The notes under the pieces: generated by a model | The model's input: the letters and a program-made list of their open reading frames with translations, nothing else | The model's database searches: none | What the model was told of the DNA's origin: nothing | Source: an uncultured Chthonomonadaceae bacterium | Lineage (GTDB): Bacteria > Armatimonadota > Fimbriimonadia > Fimbriimonadales > Fimbriimonadaceae | DNA length: 64,000 nucleotides | Assembly (NCBI GenBank): GCA_946479035.1 | Contig: CAMLDW010000001.1 | Span: forward strand, 1-64,000 | Direction of reading: 5' to 3' | Shown: positions 1 through 8,096 of the stretch, piece after piece | Layout: each line of letters starts with the position of its first letter | How positions within the stretch are numbered: position 1 is the stretch's first letter | Translations under genes and position numbers: made by a program

Positions 1-1177
1 GTCCCATCGCGATCGCGTTGGGGTGCGCCTGCATGTACTTCGCGGCGAGCCACGGCTTGACGGCGAGCCCGCTCTTTCCGTCGATCTCGACGGGCGTCAC
101 GCTGCGCGCGTCCGCACCGATCGTCTTGGTGGCGCCGGGCAGTCTCTCGAGCCGCATGGACTGGGCGTCTTCTGAGGTGAACGGGCCCTTTGCCTCGGTG
201 CCATCGCCGAACGCGCGGGAAGAGAGGTGGTTGCCGAGCGCCAAGAGCTGCGGCGTCAGCGGCGTGGCGAAGACGTGCGGCACGCCAGGCAGGGCGTCTC
301 CGGACTTGAGGGACGCGAACGTCCCCAGGTCGTGGTTGTGCGCGCGCGCCGAGACGCCGAGGTGCTGCAGCCAAGCGTAAAAGAGCTGGATGCTCAGCGC
401 CGGGCCCGGCTTTCGGTCGGAGAACGTCGCCCAGCTAACGCTGGTCACGGGAGTGCGGTCGATCAGGTAGGTCGCGAGGTCCCACGTGCGCATCGCGTGG
501 ACGACGAAGACAGAGGAGTACGGGCCGTGGTACCTGTGGTCTTCGCCTTCGAACGGGTCGTTGTTGATGTGGGGCGCGATCTCCTGCTGGATGAATCGCG
601 GTCCGAGCAGCCCTTTGTCTTCGACTGGTTGGACGAGGTTGATCTCGGGCACGTCGCCAGGCGCCTGCCGGTACTCTCTAGTCGTTTCGTCGGCGACCCG
701 GAACAGTAGGTCGTCGTCGCGCGTGACGTCGAAGGTTACTCGGACTGCGCCGTTGGCAGCGGTCTCTGCCAGCGCCTTGAAGCGCGCGAGCGCCGCCATG
801 ACTTCCGTCTGGTCGGCCTGGCTCATCGAGCCGGTGCGCTCGCGCCAGACGCCGTCGCGCCCGTGTTCGAGCACCATCGAGTTGGTGAGCAGGAAGACCT
901 TGACCCGGTACTCGGGGGCAACGGCCGCGGCGCGTGATGCGGCGGGATACGCCTCGGCAACCTCGCCCCAGCCGCCGTCGCTACGGTAGCGGTCGCCGAG
1001 CGAGAAGTCCGGCCCGACGGGGTAGTTCCAGCCGTCGATCTCGACGTGCGGCGTCTTTGGCGTGTACGGCCCGCGCAGGTCCGGCAACGTCACTGCGACC
1101 TGCGTACCGCCGACGTCGACCGTGCCCAGTTGGACGTCTTGGACAGTGATTGCGAGCGCGATGTAGGCGGCGAGCAT
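1..1177 (-). CDS. Unknown secreted protein, 3' end cut by window edge
   Basis: An open frame of 392 codons runs from an ATG at 1177 to the left edge without a stop. A good Shine-Dalgarno, GGAGG, lies 8 nt before the ATG. The N-terminus (MLAAYIALAITVQ) looks like a short signal peptide. I recognise no family. The readable part has few cysteines and a mixed polar composition suggesting an exported globular protein. It begins 18 nt after the mtnP stop, so it is probably the third gene of a unit with the binding lipoprotein and mtnP. Function unknown. Confidence 0.75.
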   Translation of the reverse strand, partial: MLAAYIALAITVQDVQLGTVDVGGTQVAVTLPDLRGPYTPKTPHVEIDGWNYPVGPDFSLGDRYRSDGGWGEVAEAYPAASRAAAVAPEYRVKVFLLTNSMVLEHGRDGVWRERTGSMSQADQTEVMAALARFKALAETAANGAVRVTFDVTRDDDLLFRVADETTREYRQAPGDVPEINLVQPVEDKGLLGPRFIQQEIAPHINNDPFEGEDHRYHGPYSSVFVVHAMRTWDLATYLIDRTPVTSVSWATFSDRKPGPALSIQLFYAWLQHLGVSARAHNHDLGTFASLKSGDALPGVPHVFATPLTPQLLALGNHLSSRAFGDGTEAKGPFTSEDAQSMRLERLPGATKTIGADARSVTPVEIDGKSGLAVKPWLAAKYMQAHPNAIAMG

Positions 1178-1195
1178 GGGTCGGTACCTCCGATT

Positions 1196-2032
1196 CTATT
1201 CGAAGATACGAAGGTCCATGTCGCTGGCGGCATGACCGTCGCCCCGCGTGTACTTGAGGGAGCCCTTGTTCCCGAGGGCCGAAAGGTCCTTGGGGAGCTC
1301 TTTTATGAGGTCGAGCACGACCTTGCGCGCGTTCTCCGAGTTCTTCTTGAAGACCTCGAGCACGTCGTGCGCGGTGACGGCCTGCGTGTCCGCTACGACT
1401 CCGCTGTCAAAGTCGGTGACGAGCGAGATGTTGAGCACGGCCATGCCTAGCTCGTGGCAGAGGTAGGCCTCTGGGTACTGGGTCATGTTGATGACGTCCC
1501 AACCCATCTTGGTGAACCAGGCGCTCTCCGCCTTGGTCGAGAAGCGGGGGCCCTGGATGACGACGACTGTGCCTTTTTCGTGGCAGGTGATTCCGTGACT
1601 CTTGATCGCGCGCGCGGCGATCTCGCGCATCTGCGCGCTGTACATGTCGGCGGGGGAGACGTGGGTCGTGACGGGGCCGTCGTAGAACGTGTCGGCGCGG
1701 CCCTTCGTGCGGTCGACGAACTGGTCGGCGAGCAGAAAGCTGCCGGGCTCGATGTGCCTCTGCAGCGAGCCGACCGCGCAAGGGGAGAGGACCGCCTGCA
1801 CACCGAGCCGGTGGAACGCCCACACGTTCGCGCGGTAGTTGACCATGTGCGGCGGCAGGGTGTGGTCACGTCCGTGGCGCGGAAGGAAGGCGACCTTCCT
1901 TCCGGCGACCACTGCGAGCGCAAGCGAATCGCTCGGCGGGCCGTACGGCGTATCGACCTTGAACTCTTTGACGTCGCTGAGAAGGCTGTAGAACCCCGAG
2001 CCGCCAAAGACGCCGATCTCGGCTTGCGTCAT
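1196..2032 (-). CDS. mtnP: S-methyl-5'-thioadenosine phosphorylase
   Basis: The 278-residue protein should phosphorolyse methylthioadenosine to adenine and methylthioribose-1-phosphate in the cytosol, for methionine salvage and polyamine by-product removal. Family marks visible are the N-terminal phosphate loop GGSGFY, the PRHGRDH segment, the MVNYRANVWAF stretch, and the purine-site NMTQYPEA and DFDSG motifs. Length is normal for MtnP/MTAP. Its ATG overlaps the stop of the upstream lipoprotein gene by 4 nt (ATGA), so the two are translationally coupled. A plain purine-nucleoside phosphorylase is possible, but the TQYPEA region favours MTA. No other methionine-salvage gene is in view. Confidence 0.9.
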   Translation of the reverse strand: MTQAEIGVFGGSGFYSLLSDVKEFKVDTPYGPPSDSLALAVVAGRKVAFLPRHGRDHTLPPHMVNYRANVWAFHRLGVQAVLSPCAVGSLQRHIEPGSFLLADQFVDRTKGRADTFYDGPVTTHVSPADMYSAQMREIAARAIKSHGITCHEKGTVVVIQGPRFSTKAESAWFTKMGWDVINMTQYPEAYLCHELGMAVLNISLVTDFDSGVVADTQAVTAHDVLEVFKKNSENARKVVLDLIKELPKDLSALGNKGSLKYTRGDGHAASDMDLRIFE

Positions 2033-2901
2033 TTGGTCCCTGACTTCGGCATGTTGACGGGCATGCTGTGAAAGTCGCGGTCGAACCGCTTGACGATTTC
2101 CTCGAGGTCTCCGCCGATGCGCACGATCGTGCGCTTTTCGGCTTCAAGAACCCGGTGGTTCTTGACTGCGGCGATGCTTTGTAGCCTCGGGTCCGCGTAG
2201 ACGGCGTCGACGTTCTGGTCGCTATAGATGATCTCGGGGTCCATGTCGATCAGCTTTTCGATGTTGACGGGCTCCCACCGCTTGCCTTCGGCGCCGACCG
2301 GCGTGCCCCCACAGTCCTGGATGATGTGCGCGTGGAAGCCGTCCTTTCCCAAGATGAGGTAGCCCTGCTTACCGTCACCGAGCAGGATGGTGACGCGCGG
2401 CTTCTTGGTCGGCACGGCCTGCGCGACCGCTACGGCGTTGTAGACGTGGTCTATGTAGGCGTTCGTGTACGATTCGACCCCGAGAAGCGAACCTAGGCGA
2501 TAGCCGAAGTCTGCGTAGTCGGCGATTGTCGTCGGGTCGTACGCGAGCGTTTCAAAGCCGTACTGCTTCAACTTTGCGATCTCGTCGTCGCCATAGAGCG
2601 ATCTGTCATAGATCACGAGCTCGGGCTTGAGCCCGACCATTTTTTCGTAGTCTGGCTTGGTGCCCTCCACGACGACGGGGGCGGTGAGTATCTGTGGCGG
2701 TCTGTCGCACGCACTCGTCCTTCCGACCAGGAACGAGCCTCCTCCGATCTTGGCAAGATACTCTGTGGTGCTTGGGCTGAGACTGACGACGTTCGTATAG
2801 AGCTTGGGGCGCTTGGACTTAGCGACCCCGACCCCGCCGCCGTTACAACCAAGCGCAGCCGAAATAACAACGCAGAGTGCGAGTGCCGTCCGCCAGTTCA
2901 T
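2029..2901 (-). CDS. BtuF-like periplasmic binding lipoprotein (cobalamin/siderophore/haem ABC type)
   Basis: The 290-residue protein carries a lipoprotein signal (ISAALGC, acylated Cys near residue 19). It then has the fold of class III substrate-binding proteins: an N-lobe with VVSLSPSTTEYLAKIG and VGRTSACD, a central helix, and a C-lobe ending in a predicted RIGGDLEEIVKRF helix. Family knowledge says such proteins bind vitamin B12, haem or Fe(III)-siderophore and feed a BtuCD/FhuBC transporter, but no permease or ATPase gene is nearby. The ligand is therefore unknown. There is no room upstream for a cobalamin riboswitch: the start lies 7 nt from a -10-like element, and the tRNA-Trp promoter faces away. 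Confidence 0.75.
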   Translation of the reverse strand: MNWRTALALCVVISAALGCNGGGVGVAKSKRPKLYTNVVSLSPSTTEYLAKIGGGSFLVGRTSACDRPPQILTAPVVVEGTKPDYEKMVGLKPELVIYDRSLYGDDEIAKLKQYGFETLAYDPTTIADYADFGYRLGSLLGVESYTNAYIDHVYNAVAVAQAVPTKKPRVTILLGDGKQGYLILGKDGFHAHIIQDCGGTPVGAEGKRWEPVNIEKLIDMDPEIIYSDQNVDAVYADPRLQSIAAVKNHRVLEAEKRTIVRIGGDLEEIVKRFDRDFHSMPVNMPKSGTK

Positions 2902-2908
2902 CTTCGTT

Positions 2909-2914
2909 ATTCTG
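2909..2914 (-). promoter_or_regulatory. -10-like element CAGAAT before the BtuF-like gene
   Basis: CAGAAT on the minus strand sits 7 nt upstream of the ATG at 2901, with no Shine-Dalgarno between. This fits a leaderless start. No clear -35 is seen. Confidence 0.3.
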
Positions 2915-2976
2915 CCTTATCTCGAGCCGGTTGCGCTCAGCCGGGACGGGGCCGAATCGGAGCGGGTTCGGTACGG

Positions 2977-2982
2977 TATATT
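2977..2982 (+). promoter_or_regulatory. -10 element TATATT of tRNA-Trp
   Basis: TATATT (5 of 6 to consensus) ends 12 nt before the mature tRNA 5' end, the expected distance for a tRNA promoter. A -35 match is not evident. Confidence 0.4.
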
Positions 2983-2994
2983 TTCCCTGTCCAC

Positions 2995-3070
2995 AGGGGT
3001 ATAGCTCAGCTGGTAGAGCAGCGGTCTCCAAAACCGCAGGTCGCGGGTTCGAATCCTGCTGCCCCTGCCA
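2995..3070 (+). tRNA. tRNA-Trp (anticodon CCA)
   Basis: A full cloverleaf of 76 nt can be read. The acceptor AGGGGTA pairs with TGCCCCT. The D-arm is GCTC...GAGC, the anticodon stem GCGGT/ACCGC encloses the loop CTCCAAA with anticodon CCA at 3028-3030, and the T-arm contains GGTTCGAATCC. The discriminator is G and the 3' CCA is encoded. The gene converges on the anti-sigma gene, whose stop lies 6 nt beyond. Confidence 0.97.
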
Positions 3071-3076
3071 CTTCGG

Positions 3077-3820
3077 TCAGTTTCGCATGTCGTCGGCGAT
3101 GCCGACCATCTCTTCGATAGACCGCGCGCCTGTGACTATGAACGCGTAGCGGCCCTGGATCCAGCCTACGCAAGTGAGCCCATTCACGACGCCGCCAAAG
3201 TACTCGCCTCTGCCTGGGATCTTCGCCAAGTTCTCGAAATCGCTCGCGTTGTCGAAGATGAGGAGGTTGAACGTCCCGGAACTGTCGACCATGTCGATGC
3301 GCATGGAGTCGTGCCCGTTCTTCTTGCTGGTCGCGACGTGCGTGACGGCGATAAGCGGTTCGATCGCCGGCAGGTTGGTGCCGAGCTGCTGCTGGACGAG
3401 GCGGTCCGCGTCGTCCGCTCCGTTGACGTCCTGCTCCTGCATGAACGGGCCGCCCGTAAATGCGCTCGCGATCTCCTGAGAGGAGACACGGCCCGCGCCG
3501 CGGTTGAGAGAGCCCGCAAGCAGGATCACGCCGAGCAGCGCTGCGGCGAAGCCCCAGGAGTACTTGGTGACGAACCTCTCCACGCGCTGGTCGCCGTTGA
3601 CGGCGTCGATCTCGTCGAGCCGCTCCTTGGCCTTGGCCCAGGCCGCCTCGTGGTCCGGGCGCACGTGCCTTTCGGCGAGCGCCGAACGGAGGTAGACGGC
3701 CCACTGGTGCTCGGCGGCCGCCTGCGGGTCGTTGGCGAGCAGCTCGCGCACCTCGGCGTTCTCGGCTTCGCCCAGTTCGCCGTCGGCGTACGCGTTCACC
3801 CTCTCGGTCCAGTCATTCAT
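3077..3820 (-). CDS. Membrane anti-sigma factor of the first ECF module
   Basis: The 247-residue protein starts MNDWTERVNAYADGELGE, the short helical segment typical of anti-sigma domains (AYxDGEL...V...L..D). A single membrane helix follows around residues 90-107 (YSWGFAAALLGVILLAGSL), then an extracytoplasmic domain of about 140 residues that probably senses a signal. It lacks the Cys/His of zinc anti-sigma proteins. I place the start at 3820, because this ATG overlaps the sigma-factor stop as ATGA; a longer frame upstream is a shadow of the sigma gene. It is expected to hold the partner sigma factor at the inner membrane. Confidence 0.8.
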   Translation of the reverse strand: MNDWTERVNAYADGELGEAENAEVRELLANDPQAAAEHQWAVYLRSALAERHVRPDHEAAWAKAKERLDEIDAVNGDQRVERFVTKYSWGFAAALLGVILLAGSLNRGAGRVSSQEIASAFTGGPFMQEQDVNGADDADRLVQQQLGTNLPAIEPLIAVTHVATSKKNGHDSMRIDMVDSSGTFNLLIFDNASDFENLAKIPGRGEYFGGVVNGLTCVGWIQGRYAFIVTGARSIEEMVGIADDMRN

Positions 3821-4383
3821 TCCGTCGTACCGTCCTTTAAATAACCCTGTTCGCGGGCATATGATTCCAGTTCCTTCCTCAGGACCGCTCTTCCGCGGGC
3901 CAGCCTCGACCTGACCGTGCCTACCGGCACTCCGGTAGCCTCGGCGACCTCGTCGTAGCTCATTCCCTCGATGTCGCTCAGGATCACCGCGATGCGGAAG
4001 ACGTCCGGCACTTTTGCGAGGGCGTCCTCGACCTCGGCGCCGAGCAGCCCGTCGAAGACCTGCCTGTCCGGGGCTTCGACGGCGGGGGCGACCGGCTCGG
4101 AGGCGTCCTCTTCGTCCAGGCTGGCGGCCGTTCCGGTCCGCTGCAGCTTGCGATACCTGTTGATGTAAAGGTTCGTGAGGATGCGGAGGATCCACGCCTT
4201 GAAGTTCCGACCGTCGAACCGGTCGAAGGCCTCGTAGGCGCGGACGATCGCTTCCTGCGAGAGGTCGCTGGCGTCTTCCGGGCTCCGGGTCAGCCTCAGG
4301 GCGGTCCCGTACAGCGAAGGGAACACGTCCTCGGCCATCCGCTCGAAGCGCTCCCTGTTGGGACTACCCTTCTTGAAGAGCAT
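3817..4383 (-). CDS. RNA polymerase ECF-type sigma factor (module 1)
   Basis: The 188-residue protein has both ECF regions: sigma2 with EDASDLSQEAIVRAYEAFDRF and FKAWILRILTNLYINRYRK, and sigma4 with FRIAVILSDIEGMSYDEVAEA and GTVRSRLARGRAVLRKEL. These bind core RNA polymerase and the promoter. A frame extending to 4593 would run back into the 3' end of the GHL10 gene. The ATG at 4383 gives normal ECF length and a 77-nt gap, so it is preferred. It is coupled by ATGA to its anti-sigma gene and lies directly downstream of a glycosidase gene, so it may report on envelope or polysaccharide status. Confidence 0.88.
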   Translation of the reverse strand: MLFKKGSPNRERFERMAEDVFPSLYGTALRLTRSPEDASDLSQEAIVRAYEAFDRFDGRNFKAWILRILTNLYINRYRKLQRTGTAASLDEEDASEPVAPAVEAPDRQVFDGLLGAEVEDALAKVPDVFRIAVILSDIEGMSYDEVAEATGVPVGTVRSRLARGRAVLRKELESYAREQGYLKDGTTE

Positions 4384-4460
4384 CGGAGAGGCCGAGTCTA
4401 CCTCTCGGACAGGTTCAACGCCGGTTGGCGTCGGGCAGGTTCCCGGTGCCCAAGAACGGT

Positions 4461-5951
4461 CTATGCGAAGAGCGCCTTGGCGGTCTCCCAGAGCCCGTAC
4501 TGATGCAGGTGGCCCTCGCAAAAGAGGACGATCCCCTCGACGCCAGAGCGTTCGACCGTCGCGACCAGCCTTTCCAGCTTTTCCTTCGGCCAATAGCTCT
4601 TTGGCGGTCCGTCGGCGAAGACCCGGAGCTCCGTGGCGAAATGCGGCGGCGTGCCGCTCGCCGGGACAGCGAAGAACTCGGCGCGCTTGTGCGAGAGGTA
4701 GCGCTGCGCGTCGCGCAGGTCGCCCGCGCCGCCGAACCCGACCCAGCGCGCGAGCTTTTCGTGCAGCTCGCGATCGGTCTCCTCGAGACGCGACGCGACC
4801 TGGCCGAAGAACGCGGTGGCGTTTGCGCGGTCGCCGAGCTCAGCTGCGAGCGCGAGCGCTTTGAGCGGCAGCTCCTCTTCCCAGAACATGAAGTTGACCG
4901 CCGCGCCGGGGTAGTACTCCTTGAAGCCGCGCGCCCACACCTTCTGGTCTCGGATCGTCTCGGCGAGCAGGACGAGGTAGTCGTCGAACGAGCCGGGGAA
5001 GTGGTCGCGGTAGTCCATCGGCATCGCGACGTCCACGTAGGGCGCGTGCTGGCGCCAGTCCTGGCCGATGAAGCGTCCGCTGTGGACCGGGTTCTTGAAT
5101 ACCGCCGCGGATATACTCATCCCCGGCCTAGCTTGGCGCACGGCACTCGCGCACTCGCGCGCGAACTCGTTGATCGAATGGATCCGGTACTCGTAGAAGA
5201 AGTGGTCGAGGTCCTTGCGCCCGCCCTCGAAAAAGCCCTCTTCCAAAAGGAAGTCGGACTTCTCCCTTCGCGACATGGACGGCCAGTTTCCAGGGAGCAC
5301 GCGCGGGCTCGGCTCCCAGTGCGACTCGAGGTACTCGCGGTCGTAGGTCGGGTGCAGGAACTCGCGGTCCGGGAACGCGTCGCTCACGTAGCGCGCCCAC
5401 TTTGGGACCTGTTCGAGGCAGTAGTCGCAGAAGCAGTACTGGTCTGGCGCGAGGTCGCCGGGGTAGCGGACGTAGTCGTGGTGCACGGCGTCGAAGGCGT
5501 ACATCTCGGCGAACTCGCGATAGAGGGGCACGAGCCATTGGTCGGTGTAGCCGGGCCGCTGGGCAGGGCACATCCAGCGCGCGTCGAACCTCTTGCCGCG
5601 AAGCATCTCGCTTTCGGTGAGGTTGCCGTCCCGGTCGCGCATCGCCCACACTTCGTGAGGGTGGTCCCTGCCCTCCATGAAGTCGATGAACCAAGCGTGC
5701 AGTTCGACCTTGTGGCGCTTGCACGCCTCGACCAGGTGCCTGGGGAGGTCGAACCCTTGGTAGCCTTCAGCTACCCGCTCTGGGAAGAGCTTGCTCGGCC
5801 AGCAGACTCGGCCGTGGCCCTGCTTGAGGTTGGGGAGGATGAGGTTGAAGCCCGCGCTGGCGACGTGCGCGACGAAGGCCTCGACCGCCTCGGGCGTCGT
5901 GCCGCAGTCCCCCGCCCCGCACCAGAGACCGCGGACGCGCAGGTTTGGCAC
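4461..5951 (-). CDS. Glycoside-hydrolase-like GHL10 family protein
   Basis: The 496-residue protein resembles the GHL10 (DUF187-type) TIM-barrel family. Typical segments are RGLWCGAGDCGTTPEAVEAFV near the start, LHAWFIDFMEGRD, WMCPAQRPGY, FDAVHHDYVRYP, and a later MPMDYRDHF barrel strand. Family members are thought to act on glycans, but specificity is unknown. No signal peptide is apparent, so it may be cytosolic, unlike its two secreted neighbours. It starts with GTG, with no Shine-Dalgarno but a CATAAT hexamer 6 nt upstream. Residues such as D in HHDYVRYP are candidate catalytic acids (inferred). Confidence 0.75.
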   Translation of the reverse strand: MPNLRVRGLWCGAGDCGTTPEAVEAFVAHVASAGFNLILPNLKQGHGRVCWPSKLFPERVAEGYQGFDLPRHLVEACKRHKVELHAWFIDFMEGRDHPHEVWAMRDRDGNLTESEMLRGKRFDARWMCPAQRPGYTDQWLVPLYREFAEMYAFDAVHHDYVRYPGDLAPDQYCFCDYCLEQVPKWARYVSDAFPDREFLHPTYDREYLESHWEPSPRVLPGNWPSMSRREKSDFLLEEGFFEGGRKDLDHFFYEYRIHSINEFARECASAVRQARPGMSISAAVFKNPVHSGRFIGQDWRQHAPYVDVAMPMDYRDHFPGSFDDYLVLLAETIRDQKVWARGFKEYYPGAAVNFMFWEEELPLKALALAAELGDRANATAFFGQVASRLEETDRELHEKLARWVGFGGAGDLRDAQRYLSHKRAEFFAVPASGTPPHFATELRVFADGPPKSYWPKEKLERLVATVERSGVEGIVLFCEGHLHQYGLWETAKALFA

Positions 5952-5957
5952 GGGCCG

Positions 5958-5963
5958 ATTATG
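5958..5963 (-). promoter_or_regulatory. -10-like element CATAAT before the GHL10 gene
   Basis: CATAAT (5 of 6) ends 6 nt before the GTG start at 5951. It lies in the short gap after the fucosidase stop, suggesting an internal leaderless promoter. Confidence 0.4.
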
Positions 5964-5980
5964 GATCGTATTGCGAGCTC

Positions 5981-8044
5981 TCAGTCGTGCCGGAACGCGG
6001 ACGATTGGACTTCCTCGAACGCCTTTCCGGATCGCGCCATAGAGAGCGCGAGGGCCGAGCCGCCGGTCTTGTTGAAGTAGTCCACGCGGAGCTGGTGCGC
6101 GCCTTTGGCGAGAGCGACCGCGCCGACCCTGCCCTCGGGCGAGTGCAGCCCGTCGTTGTCCACGACCAGTTCGCCGTCGATCCAGAGCCGCGCGCCGTCG
6201 TCGGAGAGCAGCGAGAAGCGATAGACGTCGGTCGCGGGAACTTCGACCGTGCCTTGCAGGCGCAGGCCGACGAACTCAGGGAACGGCTGCTCTCCGAGCT
6301 GGACTTTGTCCGTCGTTCCCGTGGCGGCAGGCGTCATAGCGCCGAAGTCGGGCAGCTTGCTCCAGTCGCCTTTGAAGGCGAGCCGGGCCAGGCCCTTGTT
6401 CTTTCCGGCGCTGCCCGCCGGAAGAGGCTCGACGCGCACGATGCGCTTTTCAGAAACGTCGCTGACGGGCCGCCCTTCGTGGAACGCGCGCGCGCGGAAC
6501 ATTCCTGTCGAGCTGACTGTGACCGGCGAGACGTACTTCGGAGAGGAGGTGCCGGGGTCGGAGCCGTCGGTCGTGTAGTGGACCTCGACGCCCTCAGAGA
6601 CCTCGCCGATCGAAACGCGGATGGACTCGACGAAGATGTCGGTCTCCGTCTCGATCTTCGGCGCCTTGAAGACGATCGGCTTGGTGGGAACCTCGAGAAC
6701 GACGACCGTCGCGTCCTCGTCGCGCATGGCGCGCGGAACGTCGATCAGGATATCGTTGCCGGACTTGCGCGCACGAAGCGCGTCGCGGCCGTCGAGCATC
6801 CAGGCCCTCGACCCGTCGTTGCCGATGAGCGGCACGCGCAGCTTTCCGTCGGCCGGCCAGTCGAACACGTGCAGGTAGAGCCGCCACTTTCCGTCGACCT
6901 GTTTGGCCGTGCAGCGGCCCCAGGGCAGCGCGCCGAGCGGTGAGGCGGACGTGGCGTAGATCGACTCGCCGTTCTTGCTCATCCATCGCGAGTAGTTCTT
7001 GAGGATCGCTACCGCCTCGTCTGGAAGAGTGCCGTCCGGACGCGGCCCGACGTTGAGAAGGTAGTTGCCGCCCTTGCTGGCGATGTCGATGAGGTTGCGC
7101 ACGAGGTCGCGCGGGGTCTTGTAGGTGTCGCGCTTGTTGTAGCCCCAGTGCCTGCCCATGGTCATGCAGGTCTCCCAGTCGAGGCCGGCGATGCCCTCCG
7201 GCGGGATGTACTGTTCGGGCGTGCCGAAGTCGCCGACCGGCTGCTTGGTCGCGTCCGCGATGCCGTCGCGTCCGACCGTGACTCGGTTGTTCACGATCAC
7301 GTTCGGCTGGAGCTTGCGGCAGAGGGCGTAGAGCGCGTCGCCGTACGTGGAGTTCCAGGTCGGCTCCCACTCGCCGTCGAACCACATGACGCCGATGTCG
7401 CCGTAGTTTGTGAGCAGCTCGGTGACCTGGGCGTGCAGGTACTTGACGTAGCGGTCGAAGTCTGCGCCCAGCGCGGACCGCTCCTCCCAGTCGCGCCGGG
7501 GAAGGTAGTCGGGGTGGTGCCAGTCCATGATGGAGTGGTACCAACAGATCTTGAGCCCTTGGTTGCGGCACGCGTCCGCCATCTCTTTCATGATGTCGCG
7601 CTTGAACGGCGTCGCCATCACGTCGTAGTCGCTGACCCTGCTGTTGAAGAGCGCGAAGCCGTCGTGGTGCTTGGTGGTGATGACGATGTACTTCATCCCC
7701 GCGTCCTTGGCCATCTTCACCCACTCGTCGGCGTGGAACTTGACGGGGTTGAACTGGTCTTTGAACTTCTCGTACTCGGGCACCGGGATGTGCGCCTCGT
7801 TCATGATCCACTCGCCGTAGTCGGTGCCGGCGCCCCACTCGCCGCCGGGCACGGCGTAGAGCCCCCAATGGACGAAGAGGCCGAAGCGGGCCTCGCGCCA
7901 CCAGTCCATGCGCGAGTCCACAGGCAGAAGCGTCTCAGTCGGAGCGTTGGTCATCCCTATCGCTGCAAGAAGCAGCCCAGCCAGCAGCATGATACAGGGC
8001 AGTATACGCCCGTGCCCCTGCAAGTTGTGCTGGGTTGCGATCAT
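5981..8044 (-). CDS. Secreted alpha-L-fucosidase (GH29) with PA14-type C-terminal domain
   Basis: The 687-residue protein has a signal peptide (hydrophobic MLLAGLLLAAIG). A GH29 barrel follows, beginning WWREARFGLFVHWG and containing KYIVITTKHHDGFALF, WYHSIMDWHHPDY, and GDIGVMWFDGEWE, whose Asp is the expected nucleophile. A chitobiase-like YTTDGSDP segment comes next, and then a PA14-like region (FSLLDDGARLWIDGELVV, typically carbohydrate-binding). It should release alpha-L-fucose from glycans outside the cytosol. I prefer the ATG at 8044 because it gives a normal signal peptide. A GTG at 8092, 4 nt after the upstream stop, is the alternative. Confidence 0.9.
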   Translation of the reverse strand: MIATQHNLQGHGRILPCIMLLAGLLLAAIGMTNAPTETLLPVDSRMDWWREARFGLFVHWGLYAVPGGEWGAGTDYGEWIMNEAHIPVPEYEKFKDQFNPVKFHADEWVKMAKDAGMKYIVITTKHHDGFALFNSRVSDYDVMATPFKRDIMKEMADACRNQGLKICWYHSIMDWHHPDYLPRRDWEERSALGADFDRYVKYLHAQVTELLTNYGDIGVMWFDGEWEPTWNSTYGDALYALCRKLQPNVIVNNRVTVGRDGIADATKQPVGDFGTPEQYIPPEGIAGLDWETCMTMGRHWGYNKRDTYKTPRDLVRNLIDIASKGGNYLLNVGPRPDGTLPDEAVAILKNYSRWMSKNGESIYATSASPLGALPWGRCTAKQVDGKWRLYLHVFDWPADGKLRVPLIGNDGSRAWMLDGRDALRARKSGNDILIDVPRAMRDEDATVVVLEVPTKPIVFKAPKIETETDIFVESIRVSIGEVSEGVEVHYTTDGSDPGTSSPKYVSPVTVSSTGMFRARAFHEGRPVSDVSEKRIVRVEPLPAGSAGKNKGLARLAFKGDWSKLPDFGAMTPAATGTTDKVQLGEQPFPEFVGLRLQGTVEVPATDVYRFSLLSDDGARLWIDGELVVDNDGLHSPEGRVGAVALAKGAHQLRVDYFNKTGGSALALSMARSGKAFEEVQSSAFRHD

Positions 8045-8096
8045 GGCACAGTCGCCGCTTGTGTTGCACTTGTGCCACTCGTGAGACTGCACAGCG

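Noticed and set aside
2902..2994. Cobalamin riboswitch before the BtuF-like gene
   Set aside because: Only 93 bp lie between the gene and tRNA-Trp, most of it used by the tRNA promoter, and the gene itself has a -10-like box 7 nt from its start. No B12-box sequence is visible.
4425..6080. Long open frame on the plus strand opposite the GHL10 gene
   Set aside because: It is antisense to a recognised gene, Arg/Val/Asp-rich in the manner of GC-rich shadow frames, and shows no family motif. The same applies to the long frames opposite dnaE2, YdeP, gspD and the P-type ATPase.
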